DNA of 64,000 nt, from assembly GCA_951812305.1 (NCBI GenBank), contig CATOSB010000008.1:186001-250000 (forward strand). Direction: 5' to 3'. This document shows, one piece after another, positions 51,103-60,221 of the stretch; position 1 is the first letter of the stretch, and every line of letters begins with the position of its first letter. Made by a program: the position numbers and the translations under genes. This DNA is from an uncultured Paracoccaceae bacterium. GTDB lineage: Bacteria > Pseudomonadota > Alphaproteobacteria > Rhodobacterales > Rhodobacteraceae. The notes below the pieces were generated by a model, which saw only the letters and a list, made by a program, of their open reading frames with translations, did not search any database and was not told the DNA's origin.

Positions 51103-52601
51103 CCGGCAATCTCGAACAGGTTCTTTTCGGTCTCGCCGATATAGCGCGTGACAACTTCGGCCAGCCGGTTGCGGGCGATTTCCACCTGAGCGGGCTGTTC
51201 TTTCCACTCCTCGTTGCTGGCGATGTCGGCGGCGAGTTTCTTGCCCAGCGCGAGGTCTTTGATAATCACGACGCCGCGGTCTTTTTCGTCCGACCCTTCG
51301 ATCACGGCCAACGGGCAATCGCGTTTGTCAGCATATTTCAATTGGTTGCCGAAATTCTTCGGGTTGCCGAGATAAACCTCTGCGCGGATGCCAGCGCCGC
51401 GCAATTCCGCCACCATCGCCTGATAATCGCCCATCCGGTCGCGATCCATGACGGTGATCAGGACGGGGCCAGCTTCCGTGCCGCCAATCCGACCCTTGGC
51501 GCGCAAGGCAGCGAGCAGGCGGTCAACGCCGATTGAAATACCGGTCGCGGGCACTTCCTGCCCGGTAAACCGCTTGACGAGGTCATCGTAACGGCCCCCG
51601 CCCGCGACGGAACCGAACTGGCGCGGACGCCCCTTTTCGTCGGTGATTTCGAAGGTCAGTTCGGCCTCGAAAACCGGGCCGGTGTAATAGCCAAGGCCGC
51701 GTACGACGGAAGGGTCGATGACGATGCGGTCGGGGCCGTAGCCTTGGGCGGTGAGTAGGTCAGCGATGGATTGCAACTCATCGACGCCCGCCGCGCCGGT
51801 GGCGCTGTCGCCAACGGCGGTGCGCAGGTTGGCCAAAGTGGTTGCCGCGTCGCCCGCACGGGAGGTGAGGAAAGCGATCACGGGGTCGGCTTGTTCCGGC
51901 GCAAGGCCCACGCCGTCGATATAGGCCCCGGACGCATCGAGCCGCCCCTTGCCGAGAAGCTGGCGCACGCCCTCTTCGCCGACCTTGTCGAACTTGTCGA
52001 TTGTACGCATGACATCGGCGCGTTGAGCGTCGTCGGTCAGCCCCATGCTTTCCAGCACCCCGTTCAGAACCTTGCGGTTGTTGATACGGATCACATAGTC
52101 GCCGCGCGGGATGCCGACGACCTCCAGACAATCCGCCAGCATGGCGCAGATCTCGGCATCCGCGGCCATCGAGGCGGTGCCGACCGTATCCGCATCGCAT
52201 TGATAAAACTGGCGAAACCGGCCCGGTCCGGGTTTCTCGTTGCGCCAGACCGGACCCATTGCATAGCGGCGGTAAGGCGTCGCCAGATCATTGCGGTGCT
52301 GCGCGAAGACACGGGCGAGCGGTGCGGTCAGGTCATAGCGCAGGGCTAGCCATTTTTCATCATCCGCCTCTTGCCAGGCGAACACGCCCGCGTTGGGCCG
52401 ATCCACATCGGGAAGGAACTTGCCCAGCGCCTCGACCGTTTCCACGGCAGAGGATTCCAGCGCGTCGAAGCCATAGCGGTGATAAACCTCGGCGATCTGG
52501 GCCAGCATCGCATTGCGCCCTGCCACTTCTGCACCGAAATAATCACGGAAACCTTTCGGCGTTTCCGCCCGGGGCCGAGGGGTTTTCTTGGGCTTTGCCA
52601 T
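51099..52601 (-). CDS. hisS: Histidine-tRNA ligase
   Basis: HisRS charges tRNA-His. The 500-residue class II synthetase has motif 1 around TPKGFRDYFGAEVAGR, motif 2 with RYDLTAPLARVFAQH and RRYAMGPVWRNEKPGPGRFRQFYQCDADTVG, the HisA-type VRGLGYYTGPVFE and a C-terminal anticodon domain (GNQLKYADKRDCPLAVIEG). It starts at 52601 (AKPKKTPRPRAETPKG). It heads the hisS-hisZ-hisG-EamA operon. Confidence 0.97.
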   Translation of the reverse strand: MAKPKKTPRPRAETPKGFRDYFGAEVAGRNAMLAQIAEVYHRYGFDALESSAVETVEALGKFLPDVDRPNAGVFAWQEADDEKWLALRYDLTAPLARVFAQHRNDLATPYRRYAMGPVWRNEKPGPGRFRQFYQCDADTVGTASMAADAEICAMLADCLEVVGIPRGDYVIRINNRKVLNGVLESMGLTDDAQRADVMRTIDKFDKVGEEGVRQLLGKGRLDASGAYIDGVGLAPEQADPVIAFLTSRAGDAATTLANLRTAVGDSATGAAGVDELQSIADLLTAQGYGPDRIVIDPSVVRGLGYYTGPVFEAELTFEITDEKGRPRQFGSVAGGGRYDDLVKRFTGQEVPATGISIGVDRLLAALRAKGRIGGTEAGPVLITVMDRDRMGDYQAMVAELRGAGIRAEVYLGNPKNFGNQLKYADKRDCPLAVIEGSDEKDRGVVIIKDLALGKKLAADIASNEEWKEQPAQVEIARNRLAEVVTRYIGETEKNLFEIAG

Positions 52602-52708
52602 CGTGGATGTGCCTGTCCTTCACTGTCCGCGCGGGGTCTAGCGGATGGGGGGGCACGGGGCAAGGTGTACGCCCTGTAACTTCGTGCAATGCTGGCGTAT
52701 CAGGGGCA

Positions 52709-52915
52709 ATGTCAGAACGGTTGGACAAGCAGGAAGAACAGCTCGCGCATCTTCAAAGGATGTGTGAAGAGTTGTCTGACGTTGTGGCGCGCCAGGAGGG
52801 CGAGATCGCGCAGCTGACCCGGCGGGTTGAAATGCTGATGGCGCGCGAAGCGGAGCGTGAGGCCGAAACGGGCGCGGGCGTGCCGCTGGGAGATCAAAAG
52901 CCGCCGCATTGGTGA
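52709..52915 (+). CDS. slyX: SlyX family protein
   Basis: The 68-residue protein is a short coiled coil: SERLDKQEEQLAHLQRMCEELSDVVARQEGEIAQLTRRVEMLMAR, then a proline- and glycine-rich end closing PPHW, which is characteristic of SlyX. The function of SlyX is unknown. GGGG before the ATG serves as a weak ribosome binding site. The gene is divergent from hisS, 107 bases away. Confidence 0.8.
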   Translation: MSERLDKQEEQLAHLQRMCEELSDVVARQEGEIAQLTRRVEMLMAREAEREAETGAGVPLGDQKPPHW

Positions 52916-53003
52916 GTTACGGCCGCTTGAGAGCTTGGGCGCAAGATTCTGAACTTCGCACGTCAGTTTCACGCCACGATCCGACATCCCCCGGTGTGTG
53001 AAC

Positions 53004-53741
53004 TCAGAACAACTCTCGCGCGATGAGTACGAGCCCCGAGACCAGCATCAGCGCGATAATCAGCCATCGGAATGCGCTGTCCGAAATCCGTTTGAACGTC
53101 ATGATCCCGATCTGAGCGGTCGCCACGGCCACGGCAAGTGCGATCGCCAACGGCAAAAGAAGTTCGGTCGTATAGGCGCCTTGTACGGCGAGAAAGGCCG
53201 CCGAAATCGCCAACACAACCACGTTGAACGGTTGCAACACGGCGCGGGTTTCGTGGCGCGGCCAGGGGCGCAGGGCGCACCACATGGCGGGTAACGCACC
53301 TGACAAACCTGCAAGGCCACCAAGAAAACCACCTAAAAGGCCGATACCGGCATCGGCGGCGGGCGTGGGGCGGTCGAAATGCGGCAACTTGCGGCGGATC
53401 AGAAAAAACGCGGCGTAAACCAGCATGAAACCGGCGATCAGAAACTTCAGCGGGCGCGGTTCAATCAAGCCAAGCGCAAGCAAACCCAGCGGAATACCAA
53501 ACAGGGCCGGGATCAAAAACCGCAAAAGGCGTCGCTTCTGCGCGCGGATTTCGCGCCGAACGACCCAAAGTCCCTGAAGACCGGTCGCGCAAGAGACAAT
53601 CAGCGTCATGGCGACGGCCTGAACCGGCGAAAACACTTGCAACCAGAATCCCAGCGAAAATAGTGCAGTGCCAAATCCGGCCAGGCCGTTGACAAACCCG
53701 GCGGCGGCGGCCCCGGCAATGATGAGAAAGAGCGCGTCCAT
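53004..53741 (-). CDS. TSUP (TauE/SafE) family permease 1
   Basis: The 245-residue protein has about eight membrane segments with the TSUP pattern: GFVNGLAGFGTALFSLGFWLQ in the first half and GLLGGFLGGLAGLSGALPAMW in the second. Members export sulfite, sulfoacetate or organosulfonates. It is the second gene of a pair with the permease at 53744-54493, two bases apart, so both are translated from one mRNA; a heterodimer is possible. Confidence 0.9.
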   Translation of the reverse strand: MDALFLIIAGAAAAGFVNGLAGFGTALFSLGFWLQVFSPVQAVAMTLIVSCATGLQGLWVVRREIRAQKRRLLRFLIPALFGIPLGLLALGLIEPRPLKFLIAGFMLVYAAFFLIRRKLPHFDRPTPAADAGIGLLGGFLGGLAGLSGALPAMWCALRPWPRHETRAVLQPFNVVVLAISAAFLAVQGAYTTELLLPLAIALAVAVATAQIGIMTFKRISDSAFRWLIIALMLVSGLVLIARELF

Positions 53742-53743
53742 AT

Positions 53744-54493
53744 TCAGGCCACGATGGCCCGACGCAGAAGGTTAAGCCCCATAAGCGCGAAAAACACCAG
53801 GATGACGCGGCGAAATCCGGCCTCTGACACATGGGTGCGTAGCTTTTCACCCAATGCAAACCCTGCAAATGTCGGGACCAGAAGGGCAATACCCATCCAG
53901 GCAACATCCGAGGTCAGGAAGCCCTGCCTGACATAACCAATCGTTAACGGGATTGAGCCGAGGAACAGCAGAAACCCGGTGGCGCGCACGAATTCGTCCT
54001 TGGTGGTGTTTCGCGCCGCCAGATAGGCGCCCATCGGCGGGGCCCAGACGGCCACAAGGCCACCCATAATGCCCGACATGGTGCCAGCTATGACTTGCGC
54101 CGCGCGATCACGGTGGGCCGGAATATTCGGTGCCCAGCGCGAGAAAGTCAGCGCGACGTAAATCAAAATCACCGCGCCCAATGCACCAAGCAGGAACCCC
54201 TGTGGTGCATTGGAAGACAGCCAAAGCGTGATCAGGATGGTGACCACCAGCAGGGCCAGAAATATCCCGTAACGCCGCGCCGCACCAAGGATGCCGCCGG
54301 ATCGGTAAAGCTGCCAGGCGTTGGACGTGACCATTGGGATCAAAGCGAGCGACATCGCCATGCGTGGATCGACCACAATCGTCATAAACGCGATGGCGGT
54401 GGTCGGCAGGCCCATCCCCACCACGCCCTTCACGGTCCCGGCAGCGAGAAAAACCAGCGCCGCATAGGCGAATGTCGGCAACAAATCTTGCAT
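53744..54493 (-). CDS. TSUP (TauE/SafE) family permease 2
   Basis: The 249-residue protein has the TSUP repeats VKGVVGMGLPTTAIAFMTIV and GTMSGIMGGLVAVWAPPMGAYL. A perfect AGGAGG stands before the ATG at 54493. It precedes the first permease gene by two bases. Its promoter region is now bordered by a frameshifted IS630-like element 94 bases upstream. The substrate is probably a sulfur oxyanion or sulfonate, inferred only from the family. Confidence 0.9.
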   Translation of the reverse strand: MQDLLPTFAYAALVFLAAGTVKGVVGMGLPTTAIAFMTIVVDPRMAMSLALIPMVTSNAWQLYRSGGILGAARRYGIFLALLVVTILITLWLSSNAPQGFLLGALGAVILIYVALTFSRWAPNIPAHRDRAAQVIAGTMSGIMGGLVAVWAPPMGAYLAARNTTKDEFVRATGFLLFLGSIPLTIGYVRQGFLTSDVAWMGIALLVPTFAGFALGEKLRTHVSEAGFRRVILVFFALMGLNLLRRAIVA

Positions 54494-54587
54494 GACAGCC
54501 TCCTAGCGGTTTCCGGGGCATCTGACCATCGGGGCAGTCCGTTAAAAATGTTCGACGGGCGCCGCGAAGACCGGTATGTACGGGTAA

Positions 54588-55756
54588 TACCAAGGGTGCT
54601 TCAAAATGACTCAGCTATGGATTTTGGGTACCGCCTGAGGTGCTGAGGTGATTCAAGATTGGCAAAGGAGACCACCGATGCCAGCCAGGATACCGATGCG
54701 AGCCGATTTTACCGCCAATGATCTGCGCAAGCTTGCCGCAGAGAGTTCTGATGCCCGGCAGAGCCGACGGCTTTTGTCGCTTGCCGCTATCGCCGATGGC
54801 ATGTCGCGTGGGGCTGCGGCCCGCATTGGCGGGATGGACCGGCAAACGCTCAGGGACTGGGTGCTCCGTTTCAACGCTGATGGTCCAGCGGGGCTGCTGG
54901 ATCGGCAGCGAGGAGGCTCGCGATCCCGCCTTGACAATGCGCAACTGGATGAACTGGCGGCTCTTGTCGAGACCGGTCCTGATCCTGAAAAGGACGGTGT
55001 CGTCCGCTGGCGGCGGGTCGATTTGAAGAATGTGATCAAGGCGCGTTTTGGCGTCGACTATCACGAGCGCCATGTGGGGCAGATTCTGCACAATCTGGGC
55101 TTTTCCCACATCAGCGCACGCCCTCAGCACCCGGGGCAGGACGTGCAGGTCATTGAGGATTTCAAAAAAACTTCGGCGACAATCTGAAGGAGACGCTTCA
55201 GGGGGTGCCGCCGGACAAACCCGTCGAAATCTGGTTCCAGGACGAGATGCGTCTCGGTCAGAAGAACACCCGCGTCCGCCAGTGGGCACGCAAGGGCACA
55301 CGGCCCCGCCAGCCCGCCGATCAGCGTTACCAAAATGCGTATCTTTTTGGCGCCATCTGCCCCGAACGCGGCACCGGCGCGGCGATCATGATGCCAGCAG
55401 CCGACACCTATGCGATGCAGCGCCACCTGGAAGAAATCAGCAAAATTGTCTCCGATGGCGCCCACGCCGTCATCCTCATGGACCAAGCCGGCTGGCACAC
55501 GACATCCGCTCTGGAAATCCCGCAAAACCTGTCGCTCATGTTTCTGCCGCCCAAATCACCAGAGCTGAATCCAACCGAAAACATTTGGCAATATCTCCGC
55601 CAGACATGGCTCGCAAACCGGACGTTCGACACATATGACGCGATTCTCGACGCGGGGTGCGAGGCCTGGAACAACCTCATCGCAAGACCGCAAACCATCA
55701 CATCCATCGCAAGCCGCAACTGGGCGAAAGTCGGTCAGATTGAATAACCCTTGGTA
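54588..55756 (+). mobile_element. IS630-like insertion sequence type a, copy 2 (1169 bp)
   Basis: Same ends and length as copy 1, in the opposite orientation. The flanks are TAA on both sides (54585-54587 and 55757-55759). It lies between genes, in the 5' regions of the TSUP pair and the patatin-like gene. Confidence 0.88.
54678..55747 (+). CDS. IS630-like transposase, made from two frames by frameshift, copy 2
   Basis: Identical in translation to copy 1, with the same run of seven A at the frame change (GAT TTC AAA AAA ACT, near 55164-55170). Confidence 0.85.
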
Positions 55757-55867
55757 TAAGGCGATTGTTTGAAGTTGTTGCCCTTAGAGGTTGTGGCGAG
55801 TTTTTGGTGTGTGGTTTTGGCCGGACTACGCGACAGCAAACGCATTCTGGTGAGCATTGAAGACGAA

Positions 55868-58800
55868 ATGACCGAGCAGACCAAGACACCAGAGGAAGAC
55901 GCCGCGCAAATCATCCGACCCGACCAGATGATTGGCGAATTTCCCTTTCCGATTACGGAAAGAAAAGAAGAGTCCCGCTATCTGAACTGGCTGCGAAATC
56001 ATTCCAACTACATGGTTGAGAACGGGTTTACCGATTATTTGCGGATTATCGCGGTGCTGGTGCGCGGAATATTCCTGAACTTCCTGATATTGCTGCCTTA
56101 TTTCATGATCATCGGGGCGTTGATGTCGCTGTTGCACCTGACCCTGTCAGAGCCGCAATCAGTTGAATTCGACTTTGAACAGAAACAGGTGGCCCCGGGG
56201 TCACGGGTGGGCACCATCGGCGAGGAGCTGACCATCACGGTCGTCTCGAATTTCTGGAAGACAGACAGCCTGACCTTCGATTTCGACAGAACCAGCGACG
56301 GGATCATTCAATCGCTGGAATTTCTGCTGCTGGATTTGTCGGACTCGTCGATCAATGACGATTCACAATTTTCCGAAATTGCCTGGAATCTGGATGAGGA
56401 CTGGCTGGTTGCAACGGTGATTTCGAGCGGTGAAATGATCGAGGTCGACAGGCGCGAGTTGCAACTTGGCGACGTCCAGCGTGATTTTCGTGTGCGCGCG
56501 CCGCTTTTGTTTTCCAGCCTTCTTTTGGCCGCCGCCGGGGTCATCGTGATTGCCTATCCGATCGTCATTCGGATGAGCCGTGTCAGGCGTTACAAAAAGG
56601 CGTTGCGCACCGGGCATTTTTCATCCGTCAAGCGTCGGGATCTTTATGAGCGGCTTTTTGGCGGGCTTTTGCTGTTCATGATACTGGTCGCTTTTTTTGA
56701 GACATTTCCGTTGCTAACGGCGCTGTTTCATTCTGTTCGACAGGGCGATGTGGCGGTGGCGGTGCCGACCATTGCGTCGATGGTCGGGCTGATCGTCGGG
56801 GCAAATCAGGTGCTGCCAAGGCTTGGCGGCTGGGTGAAAAGCCTCGGGATTTTTCTGGTTGGTATTCTCGGCATTGCGATCCCACTTTTGGTGATCCTGT
56901 TCGTGGTTGAATTCCTTGTTTACACCGACAAGCAGGCGCTTTTGGCGAATGAATGGTTTTGGTATGTGCGGCCCGCATTGATGGTGTTGCCGTCCATTTT
57001 CGCGTTCCTTTTGTTCATGTCCTGGGTGATCGGCTTGCGGTCGTTCCGGTTGCGCGGGCATCTGCAGTTGATCGCGCTTTTCAGCCTTATGATCTTGATC
57101 GTGTTCGGGGTGCGCGAGGGCGCGGAATATATCGAAACCAACTGGTCGACCTATTTGTTCACCTATTACATCGTCATCGCCGCGCTGGAGATCAGCCTTT
57201 ATTGCTGGCTGGCGGTGGATGTGAACCAGACATCGATCAACAGCCTATATCGTGACAGGCTGGCCAGCGCCTATCTGATCGGGGTGGATACCGAGGGTGA
57301 TATCGATATCGAGCAGGACATCAATCTGCAGGAAATCTGCAATTATGATGCGGGGTCGAGCGCGCCTTATCACCTGATCAACGTCGCGCTGAACCTGCAG
57401 GCGACCAAGGACCCCGACATCCGCGACCGCAACAGCGATTTCTTCATCTTTTCCAAGCGCTTCATCGGCGGAGGGCGTACCGGGTATTGCCGCAGCGAGA
57501 ATATGGAAGCCGTTTTTGCCCAGATGGATCTGGGCACCGCGATGGCGATATCGGCCGCGGCCGCCTCGCCCAATATGGGCCGCGCCGGCAGCTCGATGAT
57601 GGCCGCGTTTCTGACCTTGTTGAACATTCGGCTTGGGTTCTGGGTGCCCCATCCTGACCGGCTGGAAAAATACCTCGCGCGGAAGAAATACACCGAAAGC
57701 GATGACGAGATGATGCGGTTTGACGATCATGTCTTCCTGGGTGAGATCCCGGAAATCGCGAAGCGTCGCTATCAGGCGTACCATCCGGGCGAGCCGCGAC
57801 CGATGGCCGACATGATCAAACCGACCGTCGCGCATAACATGGTCGGGCTGGCATTTTCCGGCGGCGGTATCCGGTCGGCGACGATCAATCTGGGCATTGT
57901 GCAGGAACTGCACCGGCGCGGCGTGTTCCAGCACGTGGATTATATGTCGACGGTTTCTGGTGGCGGGTATCTCGGGTCTTCGATCAGCACGCTGATGCGC
58001 CACAAGGTGGCGCCATATGCAGAGTTCGACGGCAAGGTTCGGATTTCTCAGGATCGCCCCAAAACTGTGACTGTCGAAAGCGGCGGGACGGAAATGCGCC
58101 GTCAGGAGCACGGGTTTGCGCCCTTTGCCCGGTTCGCACCCGAGCTGGAAGACGGGATGCAGGTTCAGGCGGGCCAGATGCTGCTTGACCGGACGGGACC
58201 GGCGGGGCGTGACCGGTTTGTCTCGCTGATGGACAGCTTTTCATGGCGGGTGCGTCCGAATGCGCTGCGCCGGGAAATGTTTTCGAAACTGGATGAAACC
58301 ACGGACTGGATCAATCTGTCCGATGGCGGCCATATTGAAAACCTTGCGGGCATGGAGTTGTTGCGCCGCCGCTGCAAGATCATCATTATCGGCGATGGTG
58401 AGGCCGATCCGAATATGGCGTTTAACGGTTTGGCCACGCTCATTCGGTTTGCGCGGCTGGATCTGGGGGTGAATATCGACATTGATATCACCCCGATCAA
58501 GCTGCGCAGCAAGAACCAGACCAGCAAACAGCATTTCGCCATAGGGCGGATCACCTATCCCGCCGTAGAGGAATATGGGATCGACACGCCGGAAACCGGC
58601 TATCTGGTCTATCTGAAATCATCGATGACGGGTGACGAAGATGCGGTGATCGAAGAGTATCAAAGCCGCAACCCGACTTTCCCACATGAAAGCACGGCGG
58701 ATCAGTTGTTCGATGAGGGCCAGTTCGAGGCATATCGGGCGCTGGGCGAACATATCGCGCGCTCTACCCTGCCCAAGGTCGGTAGCGGGGTGAACAAGCT

Positions 58801-58879
58801 GATGAGTTATGACAATCTGGAGCGCTGGGTGGCGGGGCGGAAATTTCCGGAGACATCGTCGGAGAACGTTGGCACCTGA
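55868..58879 (+). CDS. Large membrane patatin-like phospholipase with unusual segment order
   Basis: The protein of about 1003 residues has an N-terminal part with about eight membrane helices (residues 55-460, with a soluble segment in between), then a cytoplasmic part. There, LINVALNLQATKDPD and LGTAMAISAAAASPNMGRAG..LTLLNIRLGFW lie near residues 500-600, followed by GLAFSGGGIRSATINLGIVQ (oxyanion glycines, residue 658), STVSGGGYLGSS (nucleophile Ser, about 695) and LSDGGHIENLAGMELLRRRC (catalytic Asp, about 817). Family members I know place the ASPNMG block between the Ser and Asp motifs, so this order looks permuted. All catalytic motifs are present. ATG 55868 is preferred; a longer frame from 55769 begins near the IS. 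A lipid acyl hydrolase is the likely activity. Confidence 0.75.
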   Translation: MTEQTKTPEEDAAQIIRPDQMIGEFPFPITERKEESRYLNWLRNHSNYMVENGFTDYLRIIAVLVRGIFLNFLILLPYFMIIGALMSLLHLTLSEPQSVEFDFEQKQVAPGSRVGTIGEELTITVVSNFWKTDSLTFDFDRTSDGIIQSLEFLLLDLSDSSINDDSQFSEIAWNLDEDWLVATVISSGEMIEVDRRELQLGDVQRDFRVRAPLLFSSLLLAAAGVIVIAYPIVIRMSRVRRYKKALRTGHFSSVKRRDLYERLFGGLLLFMILVAFFETFPLLTALFHSVRQGDVAVAVPTIASMVGLIVGANQVLPRLGGWVKSLGIFLVGILGIAIPLLVILFVVEFLVYTDKQALLANEWFWYVRPALMVLPSIFAFLLFMSWVIGLRSFRLRGHLQLIALFSLMILIVFGVREGAEYIETNWSTYLFTYYIVIAALEISLYCWLAVDVNQTSINSLYRDRLASAYLIGVDTEGDIDIEQDINLQEICNYDAGSSAPYHLINVALNLQATKDPDIRDRNSDFFIFSKRFIGGGRTGYCRSENMEAVFAQMDLGTAMAISAAAASPNMGRAGSSMMAAFLTLLNIRLGFWVPHPDRLEKYLARKKYTESDDEMMRFDDHVFLGEIPEIAKRRYQAYHPGEPRPMADMIKPTVAHNMVGLAFSGGGIRSATINLGIVQELHRRGVFQHVDYMSTVSGGGYLGSSISTLMRHKVAPYAEFDGKVRISQDRPKTVTVESGGTEMRRQEHGFAPFARFAPELEDGMQVQAGQMLLDRTGPAGRDRFVSLMDSFSWRVRPNALRREMFSKLDETTDWINLSDGGHIENLAGMELLRRRCKIIIIGDGEADPNMAFNGLATLIRFARLDLGVNIDIDITPIKLRSKNQTSKQHFAIGRITYPAVEEYGIDTPETGYLVYLKSSMTGDEDAVIEEYQSRNPTFPHESTADQLFDEGQFEAYRALGEHIARSTLPKVGSGVNKLMSYDNLERWVAGRKFPETSSENVGT

Positions 58880-58899
58880 TGGTTGTCGCGTCGCTTTTG

Positions 58900-59133
58900 G
58901 CCTGAAGCGGACTTTCCCTTGACTGCATACAAGCCGCGCGATTGCCTGCCCGTGGGTTGGCGATGCAACGTTGCATTTGGCCCGTTTATCCCAGCCAAGT
59001 CCGTAAAAGTTTAATAGCTCGCGCCCAGCCTCACCAAATCGCCAGCCCGCCGGAACGGGCAGGCGATCGCGCGGCGGCCCGAGGGGCCTTGATTCCGCGC
59101 GAGGGGCGCAAGTCTGAACAGTCTGCTTCAGGC
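58900..59133 (-). repeat. Dispersed hairpin repeat A, copy 2 (reverse orientation, longest)
   Basis: The left arm contains GCGCGATTGCCTGCCCGTGG, the right arm ACGGGCAGGCGATCGCGCGG. Read on the minus strand it matches copy 1 throughout, including CTTACGGACTTGGC-like CTTTTACGGACTTGGCTGG and the flank GCGCGGAATCAAGGCC. Both ends carry GCCTGAAGCGGAC or its complement GCTTCAGGC. The element lies between the patatin-like gene and the AsnC-type gene and explains this gap. Confidence 0.75.
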
Positions 59134-59168
59134 CAACGATCCCCGCCTCGCAAGTTGCGATTGCAGTG

Positions 59169-59408
59169 TCAGAATGCCTTGAATGTCAGCGTCGTGCGGG
59201 ATCGCTCGATACCTGCAATATCCAGAAGACTGTCGTTGATGAACTTGCCGACATCTTCGCTTTCGGGGACGTATAGTTTCATCAGAAGGTCGAAATCCCC
59301 GGAAGTCGAATAGAGTTCGGAATGGATTTCGCGCAGGACAACTTCTTCGGCGACCTTGTAGGTCTGGCCGGGTTTACAGCGAAGCTGTACGAATACGCAG
59401 GTGGTCAT
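59169..59408 (-). CDS. Stand-alone Lrp/AsnC ligand-binding (RAM) domain protein
   Basis: The 79-residue protein corresponds to only the regulatory domain of Lrp/AsnC proteins (TTCVFVQLRCKPGQTYKVAEEVV, HSELYSTSGDFDLLMKLYV, GIERSRTTLTFKAF) with no helix-turn-helix. Such proteins may bind amino acids or dimerise with full Lrp proteins. The start at 59408 is chosen over 59444 because of family alignment. It is divergent from hisB with 127 bases between, so the two share a promoter region. Confidence 0.85.
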   Translation of the reverse strand: MTTCVFVQLRCKPGQTYKVAEEVVLREIHSELYSTSGDFDLLMKLYVPESEDVGKFINDSLLDIAGIERSRTTLTFKAF

Positions 59409-59535
59409 GGATGCCCCCATCTCGAGGTCTCTGTTATGGCACAATCGCCGCGGTTTGGCGGAACTTCAAGCCCTTGGCTTGGAAAGGGCAGACCCCGCGC
59501 GTATAAGCCCGCTCGGCAGGCGAAGGAGTGCGGCC

Positions 59536-60123
59536 ATGCGTAAAGCGACGGTGAAGCGGAAGACGGCAGAGACCGAGATTTCGGTTGAGATTAACCTTGA
59601 TGGATCGGGGTCCTATGACAACGAGACCGGTGTCGGGTTTTTCGACCATATGCTGGACCAGTTGGCGCGTCATTCGCTGATCGACATGAAGGTGCGTGCC
59701 AAGGGGGATTTGCATATCGATGACCACCATACGGTTGAAGACACCGGGATCGCGCTGGGTCAGGCGCTGGTGGAGGCGCTGGGCGACAAGCGCGGCATCC
59801 GGCGCTATGGCGCGTGTCTGTTGCCGATGGATGACGCATTGGTGCGGGCCGCGCTGGATTTGTCGGCCCGACCCTATCTGGTGTGGAATGTCGAAATGCC
59901 GACGCCGAAGATCGGGACGTTTGATACCGAATTGGTGCGCGAGTTCTTCACTGCGCTGTCGACGCATGGCGGGATAACTTTGCATGTCGATGGACTGCAC
60001 GGCGTCAATTCGCATCATATTGCCGAGGCCGCGTTCAAGGCGGTGGCACGGTCGCTGCGGGAAGCGGTTGAGGTCGATCCGCGCAAATCGGATGCGGTGC
60101 CATCGACGAAGGGTGCGCTTTGA
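59536..60123 (+). CDS. hisB: Imidazoleglycerol-phosphate dehydratase (HisB)
   Basis: HisB dehydrates imidazoleglycerol phosphate in histidine synthesis. The 195-residue protein has the two metal-binding regions FFDHMLDQLARHSLIDM and DLHIDDHHTVEDTGIALGQAL, and the later HVDGLHGVNSHHIAEAAFKAVARSLREAV. It lacks a fused phosphatase domain, consistent with HisN elsewhere in the window. GAAGGAG before ATG 59536 is a good site. It is the first gene of the cluster. Confidence 0.97.
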   Translation: MRKATVKRKTAETEISVEINLDGSGSYDNETGVGFFDHMLDQLARHSLIDMKVRAKGDLHIDDHHTVEDTGIALGQALVEALGDKRGIRRYGACLLPMDDALVRAALDLSARPYLVWNVEMPTPKIGTFDTELVREFFTALSTHGGITLHVDGLHGVNSHHIAEAAFKAVARSLREAVEVDPRKSDAVPSTKGAL

Positions 60124-60129
60124 GCGGGT

Positions 60130-60205
60130 TCGAATTTTCCAAAGGAAAATCCGACTGATGCGAGGGGGCGCAGCCCCCTCGCGCTCCCCGGGAGTATTTG
60201 AAACA
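60130..60205 (+). repeat. Dispersed double-hairpin repeat B, copy 4
   Basis: TCGAATTTTCCAAAGGAAAA, TCCGACTGATGCGAGGGGGC, GCAGCCCCCTCGCGCTCCCC and the tail GGGAGTATTTGAAACAGG. It lies between hisB and hisH; no other signal is evident. Confidence 0.75.
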
Positions 60206-60221
60206 GGGTGATGACACGGGA

